Shown: in pieces, positions 52,971 through 61,460 of the stretch
How the letters are laid out: each line of letters opens with the position of its first letter
Position numbering within the stretch: position 1 is the stretch's first letter
NCBI GenBank assembly: GCA_016712415.1
Contig: JADJRC010000018.1
Coordinates: 1-64,000 of the forward strand
DNA: 64,000 nt
From: Lewinellaceae bacterium
GTDB taxonomy: Bacteria; Bacteroidota; Bacteroidia; Chitinophagales; Saprospiraceae
Direction of reading: 5' to 3'
Translations under genes and position numbers: made by a program
The notes under the pieces: generated by a model
The model's database searches: none
Told to the model about the DNA's origin: nothing
The model's input: only the letters and a program-made list of their open reading frames with translations

Positions 52971-53459
52971 ATGAGCGAACTATCTTTTGGGTGGGCTACC
53001 CCTACCTTTGACATCTTTTTGGCCGATGTCAGCACCGATTTACCGCTCCCATTTGCAAATGACGGCATCCCTGCGGGTTTTCCCTCTCCCGCAGGCGACT
53101 ATCTGGACTTGACCATTGACCTGAACCGGGAATTGGTGGACAATCCGAATGCTACCTTTTACGCCCGTGTGAAAGGTAGTTCCATGCAAGACGCGGGCAT
53201 CCAAAACGGCGACGTGCTGGTTGTTGACCGCTCGCTGACCGCCGATAATGGCGACATCGTTGTCGCCTTTCTCAACGGTGAATTTACGGTGAAACGATTG
53301 CGTTTTACCGGTGACACCTGTTTGCTTTTGCCCTCAAATCAGGATTTTCCGCAAATCCAGATCAACGAAGGCGATGACTTCCGGGTGTGGGGCGTGGTCA
53401 CGTTTGTTATCAAAAACGTCCGCGAAGGGGGGCGGGGCAAATGGGTAAGTTTGCGTTAG
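52971..53459 (+). CDS. umuD: UmuD-type error-prone repair protein (162 aa)
   Basis: The S24 peptidase fold is present: a cleavage site Ala41-Gly42 in FPSPAGDY, the nucleophile Ser71 in KGSSMQDAG and the general base Lys108 in GEFTVKRLRF. No DNA-binding HTH precedes it, so it is UmuD and not LexA. RecA-stimulated self-cleavage would make the active form that joins UmuC in polymerase V. Its end overlaps the umuC start by 19 bases. Confidence 0.93.
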   Translation: MSELSFGWATPTFDIFLADVSTDLPLPFANDGIPAGFPSPAGDYLDLTIDLNRELVDNPNATFYARVKGSSMQDAGIQNGDVLVVDRSLTADNGDIVVAFLNGEFTVKRLRFTGDTCLLLPSNQDFPQIQINEGDDFRVWGVVTFVIKNVREGGRGKWVSLR

Positions 53460-54711
53460 TAGACGGCAACTGTTTTTATGTCAGTTGTGAACGGCTTTTC
53501 AACCCCGCGTTGGAAGGCCGCCCCGTCATCGTGTTGTCCAACAACGACGGCTGCGTTGTCAGCCGCTCCAATGAGGCAAAGGCGTTGGGTATCGAAATGG
53601 CCGCTCCTGCCTTCCTGATGACCGACCTGTTGCGCAAACACTGCGTCGCCGTGTATTCATCGAATTACAATCTCTACGGCGATTTGTCGCGCCGCATGAT
53701 GTCCGTTTTGGGCGGGCTTGCGCCGGGTATCGAAGTCTATTCCATCGACGAAGCCTTTTTGGAGTTCAGCGATACGGACAGCCCTGATTGGTGGGCTTGC
53801 GGATACCTTATTCGTGCGGAAGTATTGCGGCAAGTCGGCATCCCGACGGGCGTAGGCATCGCGCCAACAAAGACACTGGCAAAGTGGCAAACCGTGTCGC
53901 AAAAAAGCATCCCGAACACGGCGGCGTTTTTGTACTCGAAACACCCGGCGACATCGAAACTGTTTTGCGCGCCATGCCTGTCGGCGACGTGTGGGGCATC
54001 GGCGGGCAGTATGCAAAATTGCTCGCCCGCAACGGCGTGGCGACGGCATGGGATTTCACCCGTTTACCCGCCGATTGGGTGCGGCGCAACCTGACCGTCG
54101 TGGGCGCACGGCTGCAAATGGAATTGCAGGGCTTCCCCTGCCTCGAATTGGAAGCCGTCGCGCCGCCGAAAAAGAACATTTGCACCTCCCGAAGTTTCGG
54201 CAAAATGCTGACTGACTTCGGCGGGGTGAGCGAAGCGGTTGCCAATCATGCGCACCGCTGCGCCTGTAAATTGCGCGGGCAGGGCAGCGCGGCCAACGTA
54301 TTGACGGTGTTCCTGCACACCAACCCGTTTAAACCGGAATTGCCGCAGTACAACCCCTCCCGGACGGTGACGCTGCCAACGGCTACCAATAGCAGCCTGT
54401 TAATAGTCGGCTTTGCTGAGGCGGCGCTGAAGGCGATCTGGCGCAACGGCTACGCCTATAAAAAAGCGGGGGTTATCATTTCGGGCATTGTTCCTGAAAA
54501 TGAAATCCAGTTGGACTTTGATGTTTCGATGACCGACGTGGACAAACACAAACGCCTGATGCGGGCAATGGACGCGCTGCGCGGGCGTTACGGTCACGGG
54601 GCTATTTCGGTGGGAACGCAAGGCACGGCGAACACTTGGCGGCTACGGCAGGAACGCCTTTCACGGCGGTTTACGACGTGCTGGGAGGAGGTGCTGGAGG
54701 TGGCCGTGTAA
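53441..54711 (+). CDS. umuC: DNA polymerase V subunit UmuC, split by a one-base deletion
   Basis: From ATG 53441 the Y-family polymerase starts KFALVDGNCFYVSCERLFNP and has YSIDEAFLEF with the catalytic acidic pair. At 53881-53884 AAAG should be AAAGG: with one more G the frame continues LAKVANRVAKKHPEHGGVF and runs to 54711, including VWGIGGQYAKLLARNGVATA and the little finger domain. The repaired length is about 423 residues, normal for UmuC. It makes mutagenic translesion synthesis possible with UmuD. It ends five bases before the second double-hairpin repeat. Confidence 0.9.
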
Positions 54712-54715
54712 TAAT

Positions 54716-54785
54716 TATGTACGCCGGACTTCCAAGTCCGGCGCCTCCACCGCGTTACAACGGACCTGGAAGTCCGTTGTACATA
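54716..54785. repeat. 70-bp double-hairpin repeat, copy 2 (REP/MITE-like)
   Basis: The unit has the same length and ends (TATGTAC, GTACATA) as the copy at 1060-1129 and differs by a single base in the linker (CCGCG instead of CCACG). The stem-loops can also act as a terminator of umuDC. A 16-base stretch 46 bases further on (54831-54846) matches, inverted, the region just before copy 1. Confidence 0.8.
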
Positions 54786-54905
54786 TACACAGCCTATATC
54801 CGACGTTATGGAGGTCGTGCTCGCCTGGAAAATTCGGGATGACTCCTGTTTCCCTGAAAACGTGCCAAATTTTCTTCGTGTTCGTTCCAAAGCAGTGCCC
54901 GTGCC

Positions 54906-55459
54906 TCAGGCTGCTTTTCCCAACCGTTTTTTTACTATCGCTACCATGAAATCCCGAACATCGGGAGAACTTTTTACGAGGTCATACGGCAGCCGGATAA
55001 TGAATTGGTGCCGCCCTTTTTCATCGATCCATTCATCTTCTTCCTGATCGGTTTCATCTTCCGTACACAGGAATGTAATCCCCACGTTCGGAAAGTGCGG
55101 GAATTGTGCAGCAACATATTGCGTATCGACTTTGTCGGCGACCTCTTGTTCTACAATTTTGGTAACGTCCACTTCTGAAATTTTTGTCAAAGTTAGGAAC
55201 AGGTTTGAAACGATGCAAGCCCTCTTTGAAAACCGGGTTGTAAGGCGGGCGTATCAGTCTGTCTTTTTCAGGTCGGGCAAGATTTTCGGGAAGTATCTGA
55301 TAAGAAAAAAGTTGGGTTTGCTCCGCTTGCAAGCATTCGCTAACTGTCCCTACATACTGAATAACATACGCAACGGAATTGTCCAACAAGAATTGGCCGG
55401 TGTATCGACCTCGTTCGCCTTTGGTAGTGACGCCATCAGTTTTTTCCCGTTAGAGCCAT
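54906..55459 (-). CDS. Hypothetical protein, third gene of a toxin-antitoxin-like operon, two frameshifts
   Basis: The ATG at 55459 overlaps the end of the HTH gene. Two one-base corrections (T-run at 55440-55445 six to five, T-run at 55181-55185 five to four) give one frame of about 183 residues: MALTGKTDGVTTKGERGRYT, LLDNSVAYVIQYVGTVSECL, then FDKISEVDVTKIVEQEVADK and an acidic stretch FLCTEDETDQEEDEWIDEKG. The last 94 residues alone appear as an ORF with TTG start at 55190. I do not recognise the family. Both corrections restore sense perfectly, which supports one intact gene. Confidence 0.65.
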
Positions 55460-55461
55460 TA

Positions 55462-56055
55462 TTAACGCCGTTTCTGCGCATCCGTCGGGTTTTTCCCGTT
55501 TTGTTTCGCGGGAATAAAATTGCCGTGTTTCGTCACTTTGCCGGGCTTGATCTGGACAACAATTTCCCCGCCAATACCCAATTCCACAATCTTTTGCAGG
55601 GTCTCCAACTGAATGTCGGACTTGTCGTTTTCAATTCGGGAAATGTAGTTGCGGGTAGTACCGCTTTTTAGCGCGACATCGGCCTGAGAAAGTCCCGCGG
55701 CTTCCCGTGCTTCCCGAAGCATGGCACCGACGTTGACCGGCTCCGTTTTTTTGACCAATATACTTTGTCGGTACAATTCCAAAGCATCCAGTTCCAACGG
55801 ACTGGTACGGGTTTCTCCTTTAAAGGTAAAGGACACGGGGATATTCGGCCAACAAAGGGTGCGGTTTTCGGAAACGGCAACTTGTTTGAAGGTTTCCCAA
55901 TCCCGAAGCGTCGCCATTTTGCTATCGCCTTCGGCCTCCCATTGCTCAAAAAGCGGCGCGAAGTCCGACAACCTTATTTCGGACGTATTCCAAAGCAAGG
56001 TAATTTTGAATGGCTTTATTTCGAGAATCCGGGCAATTTTTGGCAGCGGTTTCAT
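55462..56055 (-). CDS. DUF2442 plus XRE-type HTH protein (197 aa), antitoxin-like
   Basis: The N-terminal part (ITLLWNTSEIRLSDFAPLFE) is a DUF2442 domain, which often pairs with DUF4160. The C-terminal part is a Cro/C1 helix-turn-helix near residues 110-165 (MLREAREAAGLSQADVALKS, GTTRNYISRIENDKSD). Such proteins are usual as the DNA-binding, autoregulating partner in toxin-antitoxin-like pairs. The start is four bases behind the DUF4160 stop. Confidence 0.85.
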   Translation of the reverse strand: MKPLPKIARILEIKPFKITLLWNTSEIRLSDFAPLFEQWEAEGDSKMATLRDWETFKQVAVSENRTLCWPNIPVSFTFKGETRTSPLELDALELYRQSILVKKTEPVNVGAMLREAREAAGLSQADVALKSGTTRNYISRIENDKSDIQLETLQKIVELGIGGEIVVQIKPGKVTKHGNFIPAKQNGKNPTDAQKRR

Positions 56056-56058
56056 ATC

Positions 56059-56299
56059 TTATTGTCTTAGTGTCGGGTTCAACTGATAAAAGGTTTCCAA
56101 AAGGTCGTTCCGGTTTTCGGCAAGGTATTCCAGGGCTTCGCGCAATTTCCGGCGTGGCAGTCTCCCGGCGATCACCGTGCCTTCCCGAATAGCGATCAAC
56201 GCCTCATCTTCGCCGTAAAAGGCATGAAAATGGGGCGGTAGGTGGTCGCGGCTGAAAAACGCAAATGCGAATACCTGAAATTCGGTCTATTTCCGGCAT
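56059..56299 (-). CDS. DUF4160 protein (79 aa), one extra base
   Basis: The reading starts MPEIDRISGIRICVF and, after removing one base from the A-run at 56255-56259 (plus strand), continues SRDHLPPHFHAFYGEDEALI, AIREGTVIAGRLPRRKLREA and LEYLAENRNDL. DUF4160 proteins have this D-H-x-P-P-H-F-H core. They lie next to DUF2442 or XRE genes in putative toxin-antitoxin pairs. With the extra base the sequence has no long ORF; corrected it is exactly 80 codons with stop. Confidence 0.75.
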
Positions 56300-56469
56300 G
56301 GGTTATATTTGACACAAAGGTACCTAATTAGGTAACATCGGGCAAGGTTTTTTATGAAACGCCACATTTTCAACCTGCATGCAGACAATGAACTTCTCCA
56401 GCCCACAAAAAATTGACCCAACAAAAAAGCCGCCCCACAACGCAAAGTTGTGAGGCGGCTAAAATTTAG

Positions 56470-56865
56470 TGGAGCTGGCGGGAGTCGAACCCGCGTCCGG
56501 ACAAAGCGCCGAAACGCCTTCTACATGCTTAGTTTCTGATTGGATTTTCGAGTACGGGTTGGTTCAGAGACCGACACATCCGCACCTTATCCTCTTGATT
56601 TCACCCTTCGGTCGAGACATCCCGTCGGGCAATCCTGCTTTTTTTTGATGCGCGGTGGCCTGTGTAGCAGGCATCAAGACAAAGAAAGAACGCTTGGCGT
56701 ATCTTTCACGCGGCACAAAGGCTTTCTAATTCGCTTGAATTAGGCAGCCATGGCATACTGTGTGTTGCCAGTTGTTGTTTAGTCGTTATTTTTTACGGAG
56801 TAACCAACTATGCTCCGGCATGCTTACGAATCGACTACACTTTCCCGTCAATACCAGGCAGCCCC
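56470..56865 (-). ncRNA. ssrA: tmRNA (ssrA)
   Basis: The 5' end GGGGCTG (56859-56865) pairs with CAGCTCC at the 3' end, and the T-arm reads GCGGGTTCGACTCCCGC. The messenger part ends with the tag GNTQYAMAA and a stop (56740-56769, minus strand), which fits the known ALAA-like tags. CCA is not fully encoded. The RNA frees stalled ribosomes and marks incomplete proteins for Clp-type proteases. The 170 bases between DUF4160 and tmRNA hold nothing definite. Confidence 0.93.
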
Positions 56866-56962
56866 GTTTTTACCCGCCGAAGCCTCGGCGAAGGCAGGTT
56901 CTCTAGTAATTTTTTGATTTCAATAAATGCTTTCGGCAACACCAGTATTTCAAAGAACTTCG

Positions 56963-56970
56963 CAAAGGTA
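56963..56970 (-). promoter_or_regulatory. Bacteroidota -7 box (TACCTTTG) for tmRNA
   Basis: On the minus strand TACCTTTG follows a TTTTGG stretch after 16 bases, close to the -33/-7 arrangement, and lies about 98 bases before the mature 5' end. Confidence 0.5.
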
Positions 56971-57067
56971 AACCAAATTCCGGTACCAAAAGTTTCGGCG
57001 GCCTCCGGTTTATTTCGCGTCCTGTAGACGTGTTAATCTCATGGCGTCACATCGCTTTCGTCATGCT

Positions 57068-57094
57068 TTGCAAGGACCGAAACGCCTACCTTCG
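57068..57094 (+). promoter_or_regulatory. Bacteroidota promoter for the dehydrogenase gene
   Basis: TTG at 57068-57070 and TACCTTCG at 57087-57094 are 16 bases apart. The ATG is at 57125. Confidence 0.5.
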
Positions 57095-57124
57095 CGCCGC
57101 AATATCAATTACCTGACCAAATCT

Positions 57125-58336
57125 ATGATCAAAATTGGAATTATCCGGGAGGGCAAGACCCCGCCCGACGCGCGGGCGCCGCTCACCCCGGAACAATGTG
57201 CAGAAGCGATGGTCGAACTGCCGGTGCGTATCGTCGTACAACCCTCGCCGGTCCGTTGTTTCAAAGACGCTGAATACCGGGAACACGGGGTGCCCATGCA
57301 GGAAGACCTGACCGATTGCGATGTGCTGTTGGGCGTCAAGGAGGTGCCCGTCGACCTGCTGATCCCCGGCAAAACCTACCTGTTTTTTTCCCACACCATG
57401 AAAAAGCAGCCCCACAACCGCCGGTTGCTGCAGGCTGTACTCGACAACAATATCCGGCTGATCGACTACGAAGCGCTCACCGATGATGCCGGCAAACGGC
57501 TGATCGCTTTCGGTTTCTACGCGGGCATCGTGGGGGCGCACAACGCCCTGTGGACCTGGGGGCGCCGTACGGGGCAGTTCGCGCTGCCCCGGCTCAGCGA
57601 GAGCCACGACTACGCCGAGGTGCTGGCCGTTTACGAAACGCTGCAATTGCCGCCCCTGCGCATCGTGCTGACCGGCGGCGGCAGGGTAGCCACCGGCGCC
57701 GCCAAAAACCTGCGCGACATGGGTATTCGGGAAGTGACGCCGCAGGAGTACCTGCACGGCAATTTTGCGGAAGCCGTTTTCACGCGTATCCTGGCAGGCG
57801 ACTACGTCAGGCATCGCGACGGACGCCCTTTCGACAAACTGCATTATTATGCACACGGAGCGGAGTACCGCAGCGCATTCGAACCTTATTCCAACAGCAG
57901 CGACATCCTGATCAACGGTATTTTTTACGACAAACAGTCGCCGGCGTTTTTTACGGTCGCCGATATGCAGCGGCCTGATTTCCGGATACAGGTCATCGCC
58001 GATATCACCTGCGATATCATGCCCGATTCGTCGGTGCCCTGCACCCTGCGGGCAAGCAAAATCGCCGACCCCGTTTATGGGTTCGACCCGGCAAGCAACA
58101 CAGAGACAGCGCCTTTTCAAACCAATAGCATCGACGTGATGGCAATCGACAACCTGCCGTCCGAGTTGCCGCGTGATGCGTCGGCCTTTTTTGGCCGGCA
58201 GCTGCTTGAGCGGATACTGCCCGAACTGCTCCGGGGACGCGGCAGCGCGGTCATCGGAAGGGGTATGATCGCCGAAAACGGGCGCCTCACCCAACAATTT
58301 GATTACCTGGCTGATTATTTGGCCACAACTGTGTGA
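57125..58336 (+). CDS. Alanine-dehydrogenase / saccharopine-dehydrogenase-like oxidoreductase (403 aa)
   Basis: The N-terminal part (MIKIGIIREGKTPPDARAPL and PVRCFKDAEYREHGVP) resembles AlaDH/PNT and Lys1-type saccharopine dehydrogenases. A Rossmann glycine motif follows (RIVLTGGGRVATGAAKNLRD near residue 180) and the C-terminal part has VIADITCDIMPDSSVPCTLR. I use ATG 57125; the 28 codons before it overlap the promoter. The protein is cytoplasmic. Whether it makes lysine, saccharopine or another amino acid is open. Confidence 0.8.
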   Translation: MIKIGIIREGKTPPDARAPLTPEQCAEAMVELPVRIVVQPSPVRCFKDAEYREHGVPMQEDLTDCDVLLGVKEVPVDLLIPGKTYLFFSHTMKKQPHNRRLLQAVLDNNIRLIDYEALTDDAGKRLIAFGFYAGIVGAHNALWTWGRRTGQFALPRLSESHDYAEVLAVYETLQLPPLRIVLTGGGRVATGAAKNLRDMGIREVTPQEYLHGNFAEAVFTRILAGDYVRHRDGRPFDKLHYYAHGAEYRSAFEPYSNSSDILINGIFYDKQSPAFFTVADMQRPDFRIQVIADITCDIMPDSSVPCTLRASKIADPVYGFDPASNTETAPFQTNSIDVMAIDNLPSELPRDASAFFGRQLLERILPELLRGRGSAVIGRGMIAENGRLTQQFDYLADYLATTV

Positions 58337-58423
58337 AGTTTTTGTAAAATTGTGTAGAATTTGATTTTTCCTTTCAGACATTTGCCAAAACGAAACATCG
58401 AAAAACGTTAAATCAAGTCACAC

Positions 58424-59227
58424 ATGAAAATTCCACACTGGCTTATTCTCTTGCTGTTTGCGGGCTACACAGCGTGGTGCGTCAATTATTGGCATTGTCG
58501 TCAATGCCAATGCTGTGACGGCGCCGCGACTGAACAGGCTGCTGCCGAAACTACCGGTGTCCCATTGTTCCAATGGAACGCCGACCATCCGGTGCCGGAT
58601 GCCAAGTTTCCCGACTGGAAAAAGGCAATGCTTAAAACAGGCGGGCAGGGCGACACCCTTGTTATCACAGGTTACTATCGCGCCAATGAAACCAACGGCG
58701 AACAACTGGGACTTGCCCGGGCTGCCGCACTGCGCGACTGGATGAAACCCGATCTGCCCGAAAGTCGGGTCCGGATCGCCGCTAAACTCGTCGAAGACGA
58801 TCTCGTTGAGGGCGGCGCGCCAAAGGAATCCGCCGGATTCTCCTGGGTGAAAATGGTGCTGAAAAAAGAGGACAGCGCGATTATCGAATCGTACCACGAT
58901 GTCATTCTGCTTTTCCCCTTCAACTCGACGGAGAAGGACCACGATCCCAAGGTGGATGCGTACCTGAAGCAAATGTGCACCGAACACAAGTCCAATGCCA
59001 CCACGTTTGAGGTGGTAGGCCACACCGACGATGTGGGCAACGATGAAGAGAACGTCAGACTGGGGCTTGCCCGCGCAAAATCCGTCGCCAGAATTTTGAT
59101 GGACAACGGTATAGCCGCCAATCGCATCAAAACGGACTCCAAAGGCGAAGCCATGCCGGTCGCCGATAACAAAACGGACGACGGCCGTCACCAAAACCGT
59201 CGTGTTGTCATAACTGTCAACCGTTAA
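58424..59227 (+). CDS. OmpA-like protein with N-terminal membrane anchor (267 aa)
   Basis: An N-terminal hydrophobic segment (WLILLLFAGYTAWCVNYW) is followed by a Cys-rich patch (HCRQCQCCDG). There are two OmpA-like halves: a diverged one (DTLVITGYYRANETNGEQLG) and a complete C-terminal one (FEVVGHTDDVGNDEENVRLG, LARAKSVARILMDNGIAANR). The second binds peptidoglycan. It is followed 23 bases later by an HHH-domain membrane gene, probably in one operon. Confidence 0.85.
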   Translation: MKIPHWLILLLFAGYTAWCVNYWHCRQCQCCDGAATEQAAAETTGVPLFQWNADHPVPDAKFPDWKKAMLKTGGQGDTLVITGYYRANETNGEQLGLARAAALRDWMKPDLPESRVRIAAKLVEDDLVEGGAPKESAGFSWVKMVLKKEDSAIIESYHDVILLFPFNSTEKDHDPKVDAYLKQMCTEHKSNATTFEVVGHTDDVGNDEENVRLGLARAKSVARILMDNGIAANRIKTDSKGEAMPVADNKTDDGRHQNRRVVITVNR

Positions 59228-59250
59228 CCATTCAAAACGAACGATATATC

Positions 59251-59868
59251 ATGTTTTTCTCTTACATACTCCTGCACAATTCCACTTTCCAGCAAGACCT
59301 GCCCGTCGGTCTCATGCTCTGCATCATACCCTTTTTGCTCGGCTGGCTGTTTTCCTACATCTACCACAAAGTCAGTGCATTAAAGACGGAAAACGAAGCC
59401 CTGACCACCCGCGTGACCAGCCTTACCGCTGAAACGACCGACCTGCGCCTGAAACTCTCGCAGGCCGAAGCCGAAATCGAAGCGCTGAAAGGACAGCATC
59501 GCAAAGCAAAAGACGATCTGATGATGTGTGAAAGCGAACGGAATGCCCTGCGCGAACAAGTCGGTAGCAAGACCGGCAAAGCCAATTCGGTTACTTTTGC
59601 CGGAAAAAAATTCAAAGCAGACGACCTGCAAATCGTGGAAGGTATCGGCCCTAAAATTGCCGAATTGTTGCACAAGGCAGGCATCAAGACCTGGCTGCAA
59701 CTTTCCGAAGCAGCGCCCGACAAAATCAAGGAAATCCTTGAAGGCGGCGGATCACAATTCAATATCCACGATCCTTCTACCTGGCCTGCTCAGGCCGCAC
59801 TCGCTGATCAGGGCAACTGGGATGCATTGAAAAAACTCCAGGACGAACTGACCGGCGGAAAAGTATAA
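59251..59868 (+). CDS. Membrane protein with coiled coil and helix-hairpin-helix-like domain (205 aa)
   Basis: One membrane helix (GLMLCIIPFLLGWLFSYI) near residues 20-37 is followed by a coiled coil (about 45-110) and a C-terminal HHH-like fold (LQIVEGIGPKIAELLHKAGI, KTWLQLSEAAPDKIKEILEG). HHH domains of this sort occur in DUF4332-like proteins. It pairs with the OmpA-like gene; the function is unknown. Confidence 0.8.
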   Translation: MFFSYILLHNSTFQQDLPVGLMLCIIPFLLGWLFSYIYHKVSALKTENEALTTRVTSLTAETTDLRLKLSQAEAEIEALKGQHRKAKDDLMMCESERNALREQVGSKTGKANSVTFAGKKFKADDLQIVEGIGPKIAELLHKAGIKTWLQLSEAAPDKIKEILEGGGSQFNIHDPSTWPAQAALADQGNWDALKKLQDELTGGKV

Positions 59869-59874
59869 TTTGGA

Positions 59875-59976
59875 ATGATGAATGGTTAATGATGAATGAT
59901 AAATGATAAATGATGAATGATGAATATAGTGCACAACTGATTCATCATTAATTTATCATTTATCATTCATCATTAA
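59875..59976. repeat. ATGATAA/ATGATGA heptamer repeat forming a long hairpin
   Basis: Heptamers of the type ATGATGA and ATGATAA follow each other from 59875. The part from 59886 has an inverted partner at 59941-59976, giving a stem of about 26 bp. It lies between convergent genes and can act as their terminator. The stop codon of the TolC gene (59963-59965) and its last residues are encoded inside the right arm. Confidence 0.75.
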
Positions 59977-61417
59977 CACCTGCTGCCCAGCGCAGTGCCG
60001 CTTCCATTTTGCGGTACTCCCCCAATAATTTGAGGTATTTGACCCGGGCGTCGAGCCAGCGTTGTTCGCGGGTATTGATGAGGAAAACGGAGCTTTCACC
60101 AAAGTTGAATTTTTCGTTTTCGGCATCCAGCAAGGCCCGGTAGTTTTCCGTAATATTTTGATAAAGCGTTAGTTGTGCGCCGAGGTTGTCGACCTCATTG
60201 GCGTATTGTTGCACCTTGATGTCGATGCTTTGGCGTTTTTGCCTCAGTTCGAACTCCGTTTGGGCCAGTTTGATGTCCGTGACTTGCAGATCGCCGCGAG
60301 CCTTCCGGTTGAGCAGGGGATAACTGACGTTGACGCCCCATTTGATATCGCTCGCCAATACGCCGGGCCCGTCGGGACTGCCGGCGGGAAAGAAGTTTAG
60401 TCCGGCGCCCAGGATGTTGTAGTTCAGGTCGAGCACCGGTTTCCGTTTTTCAACTTTTAGTCGACGTTCCGCCTCCAGGGTACGCAATTTGGCGTCGTAC
60501 AGACGCAGTTCGGGGTGGGATATCCGGGCCTGTTGCAGGATGCTTTGCCTGCCGGGATTGATCGCCGGCAACAACTCTTGCGTGCCCGGCTCCGGCGCCG
60601 AAGGCAGGTCCTCCGGTCGGGCAGGGGCGCCGTCGTCGTCCCAGAGGAAGCCGGAGACGGCGAGTGCGGCATTCCGGTAATCATTGCGGGCAAAATTGAC
60701 GTCGAGCAACCTGTTTTGAACCTGTATAAACGTCTCCATCGTATCGATGGCGGGTTTATCGCCTTGCAGGTAACTCTCCCGGATGGCCAGGTGCCGGTTG
60801 GTCGCCTGCTGCAACGCTGCATCGTACACCTCCAGTTGATTGCCGGCAACCACCCAGTTCCAATAGGCTTTGGCAGCCTCCAGCAACAGGTCATTGAGCA
60901 ACGCATCGCGCTCCGCCTGCCCCTGATCGATGCCAATTCGTGCCTGCCTCAGCGCCGTTCGCCGTTCGTCGGTCAGCAGTCCCTGTCCGAGCGTCCAGTT
61001 GAAGCCGAATGCGGTAAGGCCCCTGGAAGGCACAGAAAATTCAGGGTTCAGGTAATCGCCGGTTGCATAATTGAGGGTGCTTTTCAATTCCAGACCGAGC
61101 CAGGTCGGCCATTTGATGCCTGCTTCTGTGTACTGGAAGTAGTTTTTGTCGTTGAAATTTTTTGCGGTGTAATCGCCGTAAACTTTCGGGTCAAAGCCGC
61201 CGCGCGCGCGCAACAGCATCGCCGCCGCCTGATCGCGGTACAGATTTGCATTTTTGGCCAGTGGATGGTTCCGGAGTACCCGCGCCTTGAACGAAAGCCA
61301 GTCTGCAACGGCATTTTCAGCCGACAAACCCGAAAGCGTATCGGCTTCCTGGGCTGGCAGCAGGGTCGCATGCAACAGTATCCAAAGTATGGCAATTCCG
61401 GTGAGAGGTCTGCTCAT
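59963..61417 (-). CDS. TolC-family outer-membrane efflux protein (484 aa)
   Basis: A signal peptide (ILWILLHATLLPAQ) is followed by two OEP repeats with long coiled coils (TNRHLAIRESYLQGDKPAID and VQQYANEVDNLGAQLTLYQN). The AFGFNWTLGQGLLTDERRTA segment is typical of the strand region. It is the last gene of an operon with an HlyD-type adaptor and an ABC protein, so the three make a type I-like exporter. The last residues NDE come from the repeat behind the gene. Confidence 0.9.
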   Translation of the reverse strand: MSRPLTGIAILWILLHATLLPAQEADTLSGLSAENAVADWLSFKARVLRNHPLAKNANLYRDQAAAMLLRARGGFDPKVYGDYTAKNFNDKNYFQYTEAGIKWPTWLGLELKSTLNYATGDYLNPEFSVPSRGLTAFGFNWTLGQGLLTDERRTALRQARIGIDQGQAERDALLNDLLLEAAKAYWNWVVAGNQLEVYDAALQQATNRHLAIRESYLQGDKPAIDTMETFIQVQNRLLDVNFARNDYRNAALAVSGFLWDDDGAPARPEDLPSAPEPGTQELLPAINPGRQSILQQARISHPELRLYDAKLRTLEAERRLKVEKRKPVLDLNYNILGAGLNFFPAGSPDGPGVLASDIKWGVNVSYPLLNRKARGDLQVTDIKLAQTEFELRQKRQSIDIKVQQYANEVDNLGAQLTLYQNITENYRALLDAENEKFNFGESSVFLINTREQRWLDARVKYLKLLGEYRKMEAALRWAAGVNDE

Positions 61418-61460
61418 AGATAGCGGGATTCAGGTCTGCGCGCCGAAACGGCGTGCAACA

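Noticed and set aside
52971..53459. LexA repressor
   Set aside because: There is no N-terminal DNA-binding domain, and umuC overlaps it directly, so it is UmuD.
57086..58381. 431-residue minus-strand ORF opposite the dehydrogenase
   Set aside because: It is a shadow of the plus-strand gene, which has a Rossmann motif and a promoter.
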